The notes under the pieces were generated by a model. That model did no database searches. It saw only the letters and a list, made by a program, of their open reading frames with translations, and was not told the origin of the DNA. From assembly GCA_051003695.1 (NCBI GenBank), contig JBPCLB010000068.1:1-37480 (forward strand): a stretch of 37,480 nt of DNA, given 5' to 3'. The DNA is from Gaiella sp051003695. GTDB taxonomy: Bacteria > Actinomycetota > Thermoleophilia > Gaiellales > Gaiellaceae. Position numbers and translations under genes: made by a program. The first letter of the stretch is position 1. The number at the start of each line of letters is the position of its first letter. Positions 24,658 to 31,697 of the stretch are shown here, piece by piece.

Positions 24658-25347
24658 ATGGGCCGAGCCCGCAAGCGGCATCCTGCGGTCGAAGGCATCG
24701 ACGCAGAGGCTCTGGCCGCATTTCGCGCGGGTCTGCGACGCCGCTACACCGACGAGGAGATTCTCGCGGAGTTGCGAGCGTCCGCCGAGCGGGTGGGGAG
24801 GTCGCCGACCATGAGGGAGTTCGCTGCCGACTCGGAGGCCTCGGTGCATCCGCAAACGGTGATCGAGCACTTCGGTTCCTGGAACGCCGCGAAACGAGCG
24901 GCTGGGCTGCAGCCACGCCGATTCATCAGCAGAGAGGAGCTGCTCGACCAGCTACGACTGCTCGGGGCCGAGCTGGGTCGTGTCCCCACCGCACGCGACC
25001 TCGAAGGACGGCGTGGGCGGATGGCGTCGAAATCGCTCATCTGGCACACGTTCGGATCTTTGACCGCCGCCTTGCGCGAAGCGGGCTTCGACGTGCCGGT
25101 GGGGGAGGAGCGCCTGGAGCGAGCCGTGGCCGACGGTGCGGTGCTCGCGCGTCGGCTCGGACGGCTCCCGAAGATGGCCGACTGGAAGGACGCTCGTCGG
25201 CGCGATCCCGCTCTGCAGTCGGAGTGGCAGGTGTATCGGCTGATCGACGTGCAGCCCGGCGCCTGGTCGGCGTTTCAGTACCTCGTTCGGGCGCGTCTGC
25301 TCGAAGAGGGGCTGACCGTTCAGCTGGACGGGACGCTAGGCGGGTGA
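24658..25347 (+). CDS. Protein built of homing-endonuclease-associated (HNH) repeats, no nuclease domain
   Basis: 229 residues. Two clear copies of the ~54-residue HNH_repeat: residues 30-83 (TDEEILAELR ... VGRSPTMREF ... FGSWNAAKRAAGL) and 90-143 (SREELLDQLR ... LGRVPTARDL ... FGSLTAALREAGF), plus a degenerate third at ~153-208 (LGRLPKMADW ... GAWSAFQYLVRA). Such repeats flank HNH or LAGLIDADG nucleases and probably bind DNA, but no HNH, GIY-YIG or LAGLIDADG motif is present. A stand-alone DNA-binding regulator is a reasonable guess. ATG 24658 follows a good promoter; an in-frame start 18 bp upstream is unlikely. It overlaps the convergent amidotransferase gene by 12 bp. Confidence 0.8.
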   Translation: MGRARKRHPAVEGIDAEALAAFRAGLRRRYTDEEILAELRASAERVGRSPTMREFAADSEASVHPQTVIEHFGSWNAAKRAAGLQPRRFISREELLDQLRLLGAELGRVPTARDLEGRRGRMASKSLIWHTFGSLTAALREAGFDVPVGEERLERAVADGAVLARRLGRLPKMADWKDARRRDPALQSEWQVYRLIDVQPGAWSAFQYLVRARLLEEGLTVQLDGTLGG

Positions 25348-26136
25348 GCCTGCGGCGAGCACGGCCAGCCGCTCGAGACACGACCGACCTTCGTGCGGGG
25401 CGCGGACGGCCGGGAGGTTGTGCCGGTCGCGGTACGTGCGGTCCGGGTCGAAGCGGCGTTCGCCGACGACCCTCCCACCGCTGAGCGAGAGCAGGCGACC
25501 CTCTGGCACCTCGCGCATCCGAAGCGGTATGCGAAGTGTCTCCGACGCGACGTCGAGTGCGGCGCGGGTGGAGGCGAACAGGATCTCGTGGCGTCCCTTC
25601 CCGAGCCACAGGGGTCGTCCGACTCCGCGGGCGACGTGCAAGAGCGCGGGTGTGCGCTCGTCGATCCAGGCGGCCGCCATCGCGCCACGCAACTGCCCGA
25701 GTACCTCCGGAGTCGTCCCGTAAGTGTCGACGAGGGCGAAGATCGCTTCGGAGTCGACTGTCATCTCCGGCTCCGCGCGGTCGAGCCCGTGTCGCTCGAA
25801 CAGCTCGTCGTCGTTCTCGATGATCCCGTTGTGGATCCCGACGACGGCGCCGTGACGAATCGGGTGGTTGTTTGCCGCGACCGTCGGATGCCCCTTCGTG
25901 TAGTCGCGGACGTGGACGAGTGCCTGCGCGGTCGCAGCTCCGAGCGCCACGGTCTCGAGCAAGGCGCTCGCACCGGTTCGCTGCTTGCGCACGACCACCG
26001 TGCCGCTGTGCTCGCGGAACGCGTACCCGACCGCGTCTGCGCCTCGCTCTGCGATCCCCGCCAGCAGTGACTGCACCGCGAGCGTCCGGTCGAGTGACGA
26101 CCGTTCCCCGATCTCGTATCCAGCGATGCCGCACAT
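25336..26136 (-). CDS. Stand-alone class II glutamine amidotransferase (GlmS N-domain-like)
   Basis: 266-residue Ntn hydrolase. Met is followed by the nucleophile Cys2 (MCGIAGYEIGERSS), which requires the ATG at 26136. Family blocks are LLAGIAERGADAVGYA, VHVRDYTKGHPT, NNHPIRHGAVVGIHNGIIEN (Asn/Gly oxyanion site) and DSEAIFALVD. It resembles the glutaminase half of glucosamine-6-phosphate synthase but has no isomerase domain, so its ammonia acceptor is unknown. The frame extends upstream to 26361 but without homology. A minus-strand TACGCT (26162-26167) and AGGAGGT lie upstream; the Shine-Dalgarno is unusually far (14 nt) from the ATG. Confidence 0.85.
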   Translation of the reverse strand: MCGIAGYEIGERSSLDRTLAVQSLLAGIAERGADAVGYAFREHSGTVVVRKQRTGASALLETVALGAATAQALVHVRDYTKGHPTVAANNHPIRHGAVVGIHNGIIENDDELFERHGLDRAEPEMTVDSEAIFALVDTYGTTPEVLGQLRGAMAAAWIDERTPALLHVARGVGRPLWLGKGRHEILFASTRAALDVASETLRIPLRMREVPEGRLLSLSGGRVVGERRFDPDRTYRDRHNLPAVRAPHEGRSCLERLAVLAAGSPA

Positions 26137-26272
26137 GAACTCGTTCAAGACCTCCTGAAGCAGCGTAGGCGCAAGTCGTGATGAGACTGTTCGGAACCAC
26201 GCATGGCTGTCCTCGAGCGTCCCCGAACGGAAATGCCTCAAGTGGGGGACGCGCGCCGCCGATACGTCTCCC

Positions 26273-27163
26273 GTGGAGAGCACTGCCGAGCCCCTGTTCG
26301 ACGCGCCGGACGAGCCCGAGCTCGAACGCGCCGTCGCGGAGGCGACCCAAGATCCGCTCAAGCTCTACGTCCGCCAGATCGGCGACGGGCGCCTGCTGAC
26401 TCCCGGTGAGGAGCGTGCTCTCGCCCAGCGCAAGGACGCCGGCGACGAAGCCGCGAAAAGCAGGCTGATCGAGTGCAACCTTCGGCTCGTGATGTCGATC
26501 ACTCGGAACTACACACGCGCGGACGTCCCGCTCCTCGATTTGATCCAGGAGGGGAACCTCGGTCTGATCCGCGCGGTCGAGAAGTTCGACTGGACGATGG
26601 GCTACAAGCTGTCGACCTACGCCACATGGTGGATTCGGCAGGCGGTGCAGCGCGCGCTTGCCGAGCAGAGCCGCACGATCCGACTGCCCGTGCACGTCGC
26701 CGACCAGGTGCGCCGTGTGCAGAAGGCGCGTCGGATTCTCGGCCAGAAGCTCAATCGCGATCCGTCGATCGACGAGATCGCTGTGGAAAGCGGGTTCACA
26801 CCCGAGCGCGCACAGGAACTGCTCGACCTGATCCAGGAGCACGTCAGCCTCGAGACCCCGGTGGGGGATGGGGAGAGCGTCATGGCGGACCTGATCGAAG
26901 ACCCTGCCGCAATTCAGCCGGAAGCCGCAACGTCCGACAAGCTCCGCTCGCTCGAGCTCGCGCGGGCGCTTCGTCAGCTGAACCCCCGGTTGCAGCAGGT
27001 GCTCTCGCTCCGCTTCGGACTCGAAGGTGGTACGCCACGGACGCTCGAGCAGGTCGGGGTCGAGATGGGGATCACGCGCGAGCGCGTGCGCCAGCTCGAG
27101 ACGAGAGCATTGCGGGAGCTCCGCCACGTCGCGCCCGCGTTGGAGCTGTATCTCCGCACGTAG
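26273..27163 (+). CDS. RNA polymerase sigma-70 family factor (SigB/HrdB-like, no region 1.1)
   Basis: 296 residues with sigma regions 1.2 to 4: DPLKLYVRQIGDGRLLTPGEE (1.2), LIQEGNLGLIRAVEKFDW and LSTYATWWIRQAVQRAL (2.1-2.4, the promoter -10 recognition helix), LPVHVADQVRRVQKARR (3), and the region 4 helix-turn-helix TLEQVGVEMGITRERVRQLE. It lacks region 1.1 and is therefore probably a group 2 factor beside the primary sigma encoded convergently 84 bp away. GTG 26273 is the start; no ribosome-binding site is visible. The 136-bp divergent gap to the amidotransferase gene shows only that gene's TACGCT. Confidence 0.93.
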   Translation: MESTAEPLFDAPDEPELERAVAEATQDPLKLYVRQIGDGRLLTPGEERALAQRKDAGDEAAKSRLIECNLRLVMSITRNYTRADVPLLDLIQEGNLGLIRAVEKFDWTMGYKLSTYATWWIRQAVQRALAEQSRTIRLPVHVADQVRRVQKARRILGQKLNRDPSIDEIAVESGFTPERAQELLDLIQEHVSLETPVGDGESVMADLIEDPAAIQPEAATSDKLRSLELARALRQLNPRLQQVLSLRFGLEGGTPRTLEQVGVEMGITRERVRQLETRALRELRHVAPALELYLRT

Positions 27164-27247
27164 AGCGCCGGCGCCTCGAAGAGGCATGCAGCCGAGCGCG
27201 AGACCACCACACCCGGCTCCAGCACTGCGCCGAGCGTCAGCGAGCCG

Positions 27248-28357
27248 CTAGCGCTGAACGGCTTGAACCTCGCGGACGGTCGACAGGCGTCGGAGCGCGT
27301 CAAGCTCGATCTGGCGCACTCGCTCGCGCGTGAGCCCGAGCCGGTTTCCGATCTCCTCGAGCGTGCGGGCCTCGTCGCCGTCGATCCCATAGCGGAGCAT
27401 GATGACCTCGCGCTCGCGCTCGGGCAGATCGCCGAGCGCGCGGCGCAGCGCCTGGCTTCGGAGCCGTAGCTCGACGGTCTCCTCCGGCAACGGCTCGTCG
27501 CCCGCGACGAAGTCTCCGAGGACGGCATCGTCCTCCGCTCCGATCGGCGCGTCGAGGCTCGACGAGGCACGCGCTGCGGCGCGCACGTCGAGGATCTGTT
27601 GCGGCGTCAGCGACGCCTCCTCGGCGATCTCCTCGAGCTCGGGCTCGCGCCCGAGCCGCGTCCAGAGCGTCCGTTCGGCGCGGCTGATCTTCTGCACCCG
27701 CTCGACGATGTGCACCGGCATCCGGATCGTGCGCGCCTTGTCGGCGAGCGCGCGCGCCACTGCCTGGCGGATCCACCAGGTTGCGTAGGTCGAGAACTTG
27801 AACCCCCGGCGCCAGTCGAACTTCTCGACCGCGCGGATCAGTCCGAGCGTCCCCTCCTGGATCAGGTCGAGGAACGGCAGACCCTGGTTGCGGTAGTTCT
27901 TGGCGATCGAGACGACGAGCCGCAGATTGGACTGAATCATCCTGGACTTCGCTGCCTCGTCACCCAGCTCGACCTGCTTCGCGAGCGCGACCTCCTGTGG
28001 CGCCGTGAGCAGCGGATGGCGAGCAGCCTCGCGCAGGAAGAGTTGGAGCGCGTCGGTGGTCGTCTCCGTGACGACCTGTGGCGGTGGAGCCGCTTGTTCG
28101 ATGGCTGGGGCCTCGACAACGCCGATCCCGCGCTTGTCGAGCTCCTGCAGCAGCGCGTCGAGCTCGAGCGGTGTCAGCTCATGCGCCTCGGCGATCTCGT
28201 GGAGCTCCGCCGCACGGATCGCGCCGGCGGTCTCGGAGAGCTCGAGCAGCGCCTTGAGGTCGTCCTGCGCGAGCAGGGTGTCGATATCGAGCGTCGTCAC
28301 GGGGATGCCGATTCCGAGGTTCCCACAGTTCGCAGGTGAAAGGCAACCCCGATCCAT
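27248..28357 (-). CDS. rpoD: RpoD/SigA-like primary sigma factor
   Basis: 369 residues. A short region 1.1-like helical segment (~residues 24-80, DLKALLELSETAGAIRAAEL to LDKRGIGVVEAP) is followed by region 1.2 (DALQLFLREAARHPLLTAPQ), region 2 (LIQEGTLGLIRAVEKFDWRR; FSTYATWWIRQAVARAL), region 3 and region 4 (TLEEIGNRLGLTRERVRQIE). Presence of 1.1 favours the housekeeping role. The first ~19 residues (MDRGCLSPANCGNLGIGIP) look non-family, and GTG 28300 (VTTLDIDTLLAQ) is a plausible alternative start. It lies downstream of uppP on the same strand, with a 183-bp gap. Confidence 0.92.
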   Translation of the reverse strand: MDRGCLSPANCGNLGIGIPVTTLDIDTLLAQDDLKALLELSETAGAIRAAELHEIAEAHELTPLELDALLQELDKRGIGVVEAPAIEQAAPPPQVVTETTTDALQLFLREAARHPLLTAPQEVALAKQVELGDEAAKSRMIQSNLRLVVSIAKNYRNQGLPFLDLIQEGTLGLIRAVEKFDWRRGFKFSTYATWWIRQAVARALADKARTIRMPVHIVERVQKISRAERTLWTRLGREPELEEIAEEASLTPQQILDVRAAARASSSLDAPIGAEDDAVLGDFVAGDEPLPEETVELRLRSQALRRALGDLPEREREVIMLRYGIDGDEARTLEEIGNRLGLTRERVRQIELDALRRLSTVREVQAVQR

Positions 28358-28446
28358 GATCCCGTTCGAGCAGCCGGAAGCGTTCCTCGCCGCTCAGCGG
28401 AGGTTCCTCGCTCGCATCCGGGCTCGTCGTGGATGGGGGCGACGGT

Positions 28447-28488
28447 GATTTCTTCCGAAATCCCTCTACTTGACATAACTCCCGTTAT
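28447..28488. promoter_or_regulatory. Two AT-rich inverted repeats upstream of rpoD
   Basis: GATTTC-TTCC-GAAATC (28447-28462) and ATAAC-TCCC-GTTAT (28475-28488) sit 13 bp apart in an unusually AT-rich patch of the 183-bp gap between rpoD and uppP; the second overlaps TTGACA (28470-28475, plus strand). They lie about 90-130 bp upstream of the rpoD start and look like protein-binding sites. No clean -35/-10 pair was found. Confidence 0.4.
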
Positions 28489-28540
28489 CGTGCGTGGCCG
28501 CGACGACGAATCGACACCATCGCGCCGGGGAGCCTCCTGC

Positions 28541-29479
28541 CTAGAACGTGGCAGCGCGAATACCGGACGCGATCAGCAGCAGGATGACGGCGGCCACGAT
28601 CAGACGGTAGACGACGAACGCGTCGTACGTGTGCCGACGCACGTAGTCGAGGAGCCCGAGAATCGCGAGCAGCCCGGTCCCGAGTGACGCCAGGACACCG
28701 ACGACGAACGGCCCCGTCAGGCCAGACGGAAGATCGGCGAGGAGAACGTCCGTGAGCCCTTTGAAGACGACGGCGGCGAACGTGATCGGCAGCAGGAGCA
28801 GGAACGAGAAGCGAGCGGCCGCGTCCCGATCGAGGCCGAGCAGTCGGCCCGTCGTGATCGTGATCCCCGACCGCGAGACACCCGGCATCAGGGCAAGGCT
28901 CTGGGCGAGTCCGACGAGGGCGCCCTGGCGAAGGGAGAGCTCGCCGATCGAGCGCGTGACGGGCCGCCGATCGGCCCAGCCGAGGAGCAGCGCGAACGCC
29001 GCGAGCAGGATCGCGATCTGCCAGGGCTCGCCAAAGTTCTCGGCGATCAGATTCTCCCCGAGGAAACCGATCACGCCAGCGGGGATCGTGGCCGCGACGA
29101 CGACCCACGCGATTCGCTCGTCGGGCGTCTCGATCGCTCTCCTGCGGAGCGTTCGCAGCCACGCGCCGACGAGCGCCTGCAGATCGGCCCAGAAGTACGC
29201 GCCGACGGCGACGAGCGTCCCGAGATGCAGCGAGACGTCGAAGGTCTGGTTGAACGCGTCGTTGGCCTCGAGGTACTCCCACTCGAAGAGCCACGGAACG
29301 AGGATCAGGTGGCCCGACGAGGAGATCGGCAGGAGCTCCGTCGCCCCCTGGACGAGACCAAGCGTCAGCGCCTGCCAGTTGGAGAGCTTCGCAGGATCGT
29401 CCCCCACGCCCAGGATCGACAGGCCGAGCGCGAGGACCAGGCTCGTGCCTGCGGCGATGAGAACAGCGGTACGGCGCAC
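28541..29479 (-). CDS. uppP: UppP, undecaprenyl-diphosphate phosphatase (BacA family)
   Basis: 312-residue polytopic membrane enzyme recycling undecaprenyl diphosphate for cell-wall synthesis. Active-site motifs are GATELLPISSSGHL (E-rich/PISSSGH) and LMPGVSRSGITI (GVSRSG). About eight hydrophobic segments are visible. The start is GTG 29479: on the minus strand TACGAT lies 6 nt upstream. The long open frame upstream has no homology. UppP is also linked to bacitracin tolerance in general. Confidence 0.94.
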   Translation of the reverse strand: MRRTAVLIAAGTSLVLALGLSILGVGDDPAKLSNWQALTLGLVQGATELLPISSSGHLILVPWLFEWEYLEANDAFNQTFDVSLHLGTLVAVGAYFWADLQALVGAWLRTLRRRAIETPDERIAWVVVAATIPAGVIGFLGENLIAENFGEPWQIAILLAAFALLLGWADRRPVTRSIGELSLRQGALVGLAQSLALMPGVSRSGITITTGRLLGLDRDAAARFSFLLLLPITFAAVVFKGLTDVLLADLPSGLTGPFVVGVLASLGTGLLAILGLLDYVRRHTYDAFVVYRLIVAAVILLLIASGIRAATF

Positions 29480-29485
29480 CGCGGC

Positions 29486-29491
29486 ATCGTA
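29486..29491 (-). promoter_or_regulatory. -10 element TACGAT for uppP, leaderless type
   Basis: Minus-strand TACGAT, spacer GCCGCG, then GTG 29479. Confidence 0.5.
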
Positions 29492-29538
29492 GGGATTGCG
29501 TGTACCGCTTCGGCGATCGAGTGCACGACAAGGTCGAC

Positions 29539-29574
29539 CCGCACGAAACGTGCGCAATGTGCGGCCTTTTCTTT
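29539..29574 (+). terminator. Terminator-like hairpin in the uppP upstream region
   Basis: CCGCAC (29539-29544) pairs with GTGCGG (29559-29564), followed by CCTTTTCTTT. A competing small hairpin GCACG-AAA-CGTGC (29541-29553) lies inside. Two alternative folds plus a T-rich end resemble an attenuator, but no plus-strand promoter for it was identified. Confidence 0.4.
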
Positions 29575-29584
29575 GCTGCCGCGG

Positions 29585-29613
29585 TTGACTCGGCTGCCAG
29601 GCCCCCGTAGCTT
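29585..29613 (+). promoter_or_regulatory. Promoter TTGACT-17-TAGCTT of the candidate small RNA
   Basis: Near-consensus sigma-70 promoter, TTGACT at 29585-29590, exact 17-bp spacing, TAGCTT at 29608-29613. Transcription would start near 29620, the first base of the closing stem of the RNA below. Confidence 0.65.
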
Positions 29614-29619
29614 CCCCTG

Positions 29620-29730
29620 TGCACCGAGCACGGAGCGTGAGTAGGTCGAAGCCCGTCGCGAAGGCATGAGGCGCAAGCCGAGGGTCGACGCGACAGGTGG
29701 ACGAAAACGCCACCGGCTCGGTGCATTTTT
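29620..29730 (+). ncRNA. Candidate 111-nt structured small RNA, unknown family
   Basis: The ends pair perfectly: TGCACCGAGC (29620-29629) with GCTCGGTGCA (29716-29725), directly followed by five T, giving a closing stem that doubles as terminator. Inside are GTCGCG/CGCGAC (29655-29660 with 29689-29694) enclosing GGC-GCAA-GCC (29670-29679, a GNRA-type loop), and GGTGG-A-CG-AAAA-CG-CCACC (29696-29714). Promoter, start point, fold and termination agree. No meaningful ORF is present. It does not show the SRP RNA apical motif or the hallmarks of RNase P RNA, tmRNA, 6C RNA or riboswitches I know. It is either a trans-acting RNA or a cis-acting leader of the membrane gene at 29886. Confidence 0.55.
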
Positions 29731-29732
29731 GC

Positions 29733-29828
29733 GTGGGGAAAACCATGTTTCCCCCACGAGCCCCCCTTCTTCGCGATCCGTGGCCCCAGCGTTGGTGTGG
29801 CCTCTCGGGCGAGCGAATCGCCCTTCGG
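29733..29828 (+). repeat. Two-hairpin dispersed repeat, copy B
   Basis: Same element as at 2251-2346, starting 3 nt after the small RNA T run. Hairpin I (29733-29757) has outer stem GTGGGG/CCCCAC and inner AAAC/GTTT; GAG and six C follow. Hairpin II (29807-29823) is GGGCGA, loop GCGAA, TCGCCC, followed by TTCGG. The first 34 positions match copy A at 30 and the last ~28 at 25; the ~34 nt between the conserved blocks are poorly conserved yet equal in length. Confidence 0.7.
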
Positions 29829-29873
29829 CCCACCGCGCCTCGTTCGACCCACAACCGAGAAACGTGCGCGGCG

Positions 29874-29879
29874 TAGAAT
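29874..29879 (+). promoter_or_regulatory. -10 element TAGAAT, leaderless type
   Basis: TAGAAT, CTCATC, then GTG 29886. Confidence 0.5.
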
Positions 29880-29885
29880 CTCATC

Positions 29886-30086
29886 GTGCACCTGCGCATG
29901 CCGAGCATCGACCGGGGAGTCCAGAGCTTCGTCTGGGCGATCGTGTTCTTCCTCGTGCTGTACGTCGGGATGGTGCTGATCGCAGTCTCGCAGGGGACAG
30001 CGATCCTGATCAGTCTCGTCGCGTCCTTCTTGATCTTTCTCTTCGTGCGGACCCGCGGCGCCGACGATCCCGCGCGCCGGCACTGA
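29886..30086 (+). CDS. Small two-segment membrane protein, function unknown
   Basis: 66 residues, not recognised. Short hydrophilic start, two hydrophobic segments (about 13-34, SFVWAIVFFLVLYVGMVLIAV, and 38-53, AILISLVASFLIFLFV), then a charged tail RTRGADDPARRH. GTG start supported by TAGAAT at 6 nt. It follows the small RNA and repeat copy B on the same strand, so it may be controlled by them. An isolated gene; function cannot be inferred. Confidence 0.65.
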   Translation: MHLRMPSIDRGVQSFVWAIVFFLVLYVGMVLIAVSQGTAILISLVASFLIFLFVRTRGADDPARRH

Positions 30087-30123
30087 GCTCGGCCGACTGC
30101 CCGAGCTGGGACTGGGTAGTTCT

Positions 30124-30336
30124 CTACGGCCGCGTGACGCGCAGGCTCCTCAGCAGATGGCGCGTGAGGTCGCGACCGAGCGCCTCCTCGAGCCGCACCT
30201 TCGCCGGTGCACGCCGGCTGGCCGGATACCCCAGCGCAAGGCACGTCCGGAGCAGGTGCAACTCGGACTCGCGGATCTGGATCGAGGTGTCGGCACGCAA
30301 TCCTGGCATGCTCACCAGGATCGGACGATTGGGCAT
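30124..30336 (-). CDS. Small basic protein of unknown function
   Basis: 70 residues starting MPNRPILVSMPGLRADTSIQ and rich in Arg and Leu, with an amphipathic helix-like centre (ESELHLLRTCLALG) and a basic C-terminus. GGGAGG lies 12 nt before the ATG, inside a perfect 14-bp palindrome CCCTCCCGGGAGGG (30348-30361) that could sequester it. It would be the last gene of the apt operon, 159 bp after apt. Not recognised; it could be a chance ORF. Confidence 0.4.
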   Translation of the reverse strand: MPNRPILVSMPGLRADTSIQIRESELHLLRTCLALGYPASRRAPAKVRLEEALGRDLTRHLLRSLRVTRP

Positions 30337-30495
30337 CGGCGGATCATCCCTCCCGGGAGGGAACGCGAACGGACAGCCACGCGTGCAAGATCGACGAGCA
30401 CCTCGAGATCGACGGCTGCGCTCGGTTTCGGATCCTCGCTCTCCCTGAAGTCGGCTCACCCGCCCTGAGTGATCTTTGTCGAGGAGGCGACTCCT

Positions 30496-31017
30496 CTAGT
30501 AGGCGATCAGCGAATGAACCTCGGTGCCCGCGAGCCGCTCGCGGCCTTCGAGGAACGTCAGCTCGATCACGAAGAGCGCGCCGACGACCGTGCCTCCCAT
30601 CCGCTGGACGAGCCCGACCTTCGCTTCGGCTGTACCGCCGGTCGCAAGCACGTCGTCGAGCACGATCACGCGGGAGCCCTCACCGATCGCGTCGGCGTGA
30701 ACCTCGATCGTGTCCGTGCCGTACTCGAGCTCGTAGGTCGCCTCGACCGTCCGCCAGGGCAGCTTCCCCGGTTTGCGGGCAGGAACGAAGCCACAACCCA
30801 ACGCGTATGCGAGCGCACCGCCGAAGATGAAGCCACGGGCTTCCGCACCGAGAATCACGTCCGGCGACCGGGGCCGCGCCCACCCTGCGAGCAGGTCGAT
30901 CGTCTGTCCAAAGGCGGTCGGATCGGCGATCAGCGGCATCAAATCCTTGAAGACGATCCCCGGCTTCGGGAAATCCGGGACGTCGCGCACCCGAGCACGC
31001 AGGAGATCGTCGGTCAT
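30496..31017 (-). CDS. apt: Adenine phosphoribosyltransferase
   Basis: 173 residues, normal length. It salvages adenine to AMP with PRPP. The PRPP-binding motif VIVLDDVLATGGTA and the N-terminal DVPDFPKPGIVFKDLMPLI, GAEARGFIFG and RKPGKLPW blocks are intact. ATG overlaps the stop of the MerR gene by 4 bp (ATGA). In other actinobacteria apt often lies beside relA; no relA is seen in this window. Confidence 0.95.
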   Translation of the reverse strand: MTDDLLRARVRDVPDFPKPGIVFKDLMPLIADPTAFGQTIDLLAGWARPRSPDVILGAEARGFIFGGALAYALGCGFVPARKPGKLPWRTVEATYELEYGTDTIEVHADAIGEGSRVIVLDDVLATGGTAEAKVGLVQRMGGTVVGALFVIELTFLEGRERLAGTEVHSLIAY

Positions 31018-31697
31018 CGGTCGGCCGCGTCCCGGAGATCCCGCAGGAGCAGCAGCTGAGCGAGCTCGATTGCGACGGAGGCGAGCGACTCGAGATCTTC
31101 CAGCGCCTGTCGCCGGCGCTCGAGATCGCGAGAGCGCAACCCCGTCGCGACCAGCTGCTCGAGCAGGGCCGACTGACGACCGGCCGCAGTGCGAAACGCT
31201 CGGAGATGACGCGCATCGAGCCCGTGTCGGGCGATCCGCGCGCAGGCTGTCGCGATCTCGACGTCCGACTCCCTGTAGTAGCGCTCACCACCGGCGACGC
31301 GCGGCGTGACGAGGTCGTATTCCTCGAGCCGACGGGCGAACTCCGCCGTGATTCCTCCACGCGAGCACAACCCGGCCAGATCCACCTCCCCGTCCGCGAC
31401 GCGGAGTCCGCTCGTCTTCCGCCGCTGGCGCTCCACTCGGGGTGCCTCGAGCTCGTCCCTGATCACCTTGAGCGGCAGGAACTCATCTCGCTGCAGGCGC
31501 AGAATCGTCTCGAGGCGCTCGATGTCTTCCTCCGAGAAGAGCCGGTAGCCGCCACGGGTGCGCTTCGGGCGAAGCAGACCCTGATCTTCGAGATAGCGGA
31601 TCTTCGAGATCGAGATGTCCGGGTACGCCGCTCGGAGTCGTTCGCAAACGGCCCCGATCGTGTGCAGCCGCGACTGAGGCTCGGCGGTCGCAGTCAT
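31014..31697 (-). CDS. MerR-family regulator, FtsR (Rv1828)-like
   Basis: 227 residues. Winged helix-turn-helix at 12-80: HTIGAVCERLRAAYPDISIS, KIRYLEDQGLLRPKRT and GGYRLFSEEDIERL. A second DNA/effector-like helical part follows with ITAEFARRLEEYDLV. The unusual extended HTH ('AAYPDISISKIRYLE') and its place next to a GarA-like FHA gene match actinobacterial FtsR/Rv1828, a regulator of ftsZ in corynebacteria (known for that family). No metal-binding Cys typical of metal-sensing MerR proteins. Overlaps both neighbours by 4 bp. Confidence 0.85.
   Translation of the reverse strand: MTATAEPQSRLHTIGAVCERLRAAYPDISISKIRYLEDQGLLRPKRTRGGYRLFSEEDIERLETILRLQRDEFLPLKVIRDELEAPRVERQRRKTSGLRVADGEVDLAGLCSRGGITAEFARRLEEYDLVTPRVAGGERYYRESDVEIATACARIARHGLDARHLRAFRTAAGRQSALLEQLVATGLRSRDLERRRQALEDLESLASVAIELAQLLLLRDLRDAADR

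Noticed and set aside
24586..24870. N-terminal extension of MurT to 24870
   Set aside because: It overlaps the divergent repeat-protein gene and its promoter and has no Mur ligase similarity.
29620..29730. Candidate RNA as the signal recognition particle RNA
   Set aside because: Size and closed ends fit, but the conserved apical GGUCAGG / GGAAG-GCAGCC block is missing.
29480..29885. CRISPR array or tandem repeats in the largest intergenic region
   Set aside because: The hairpins are all different from each other; no regularly spaced direct repeats are present here or elsewhere in the window.
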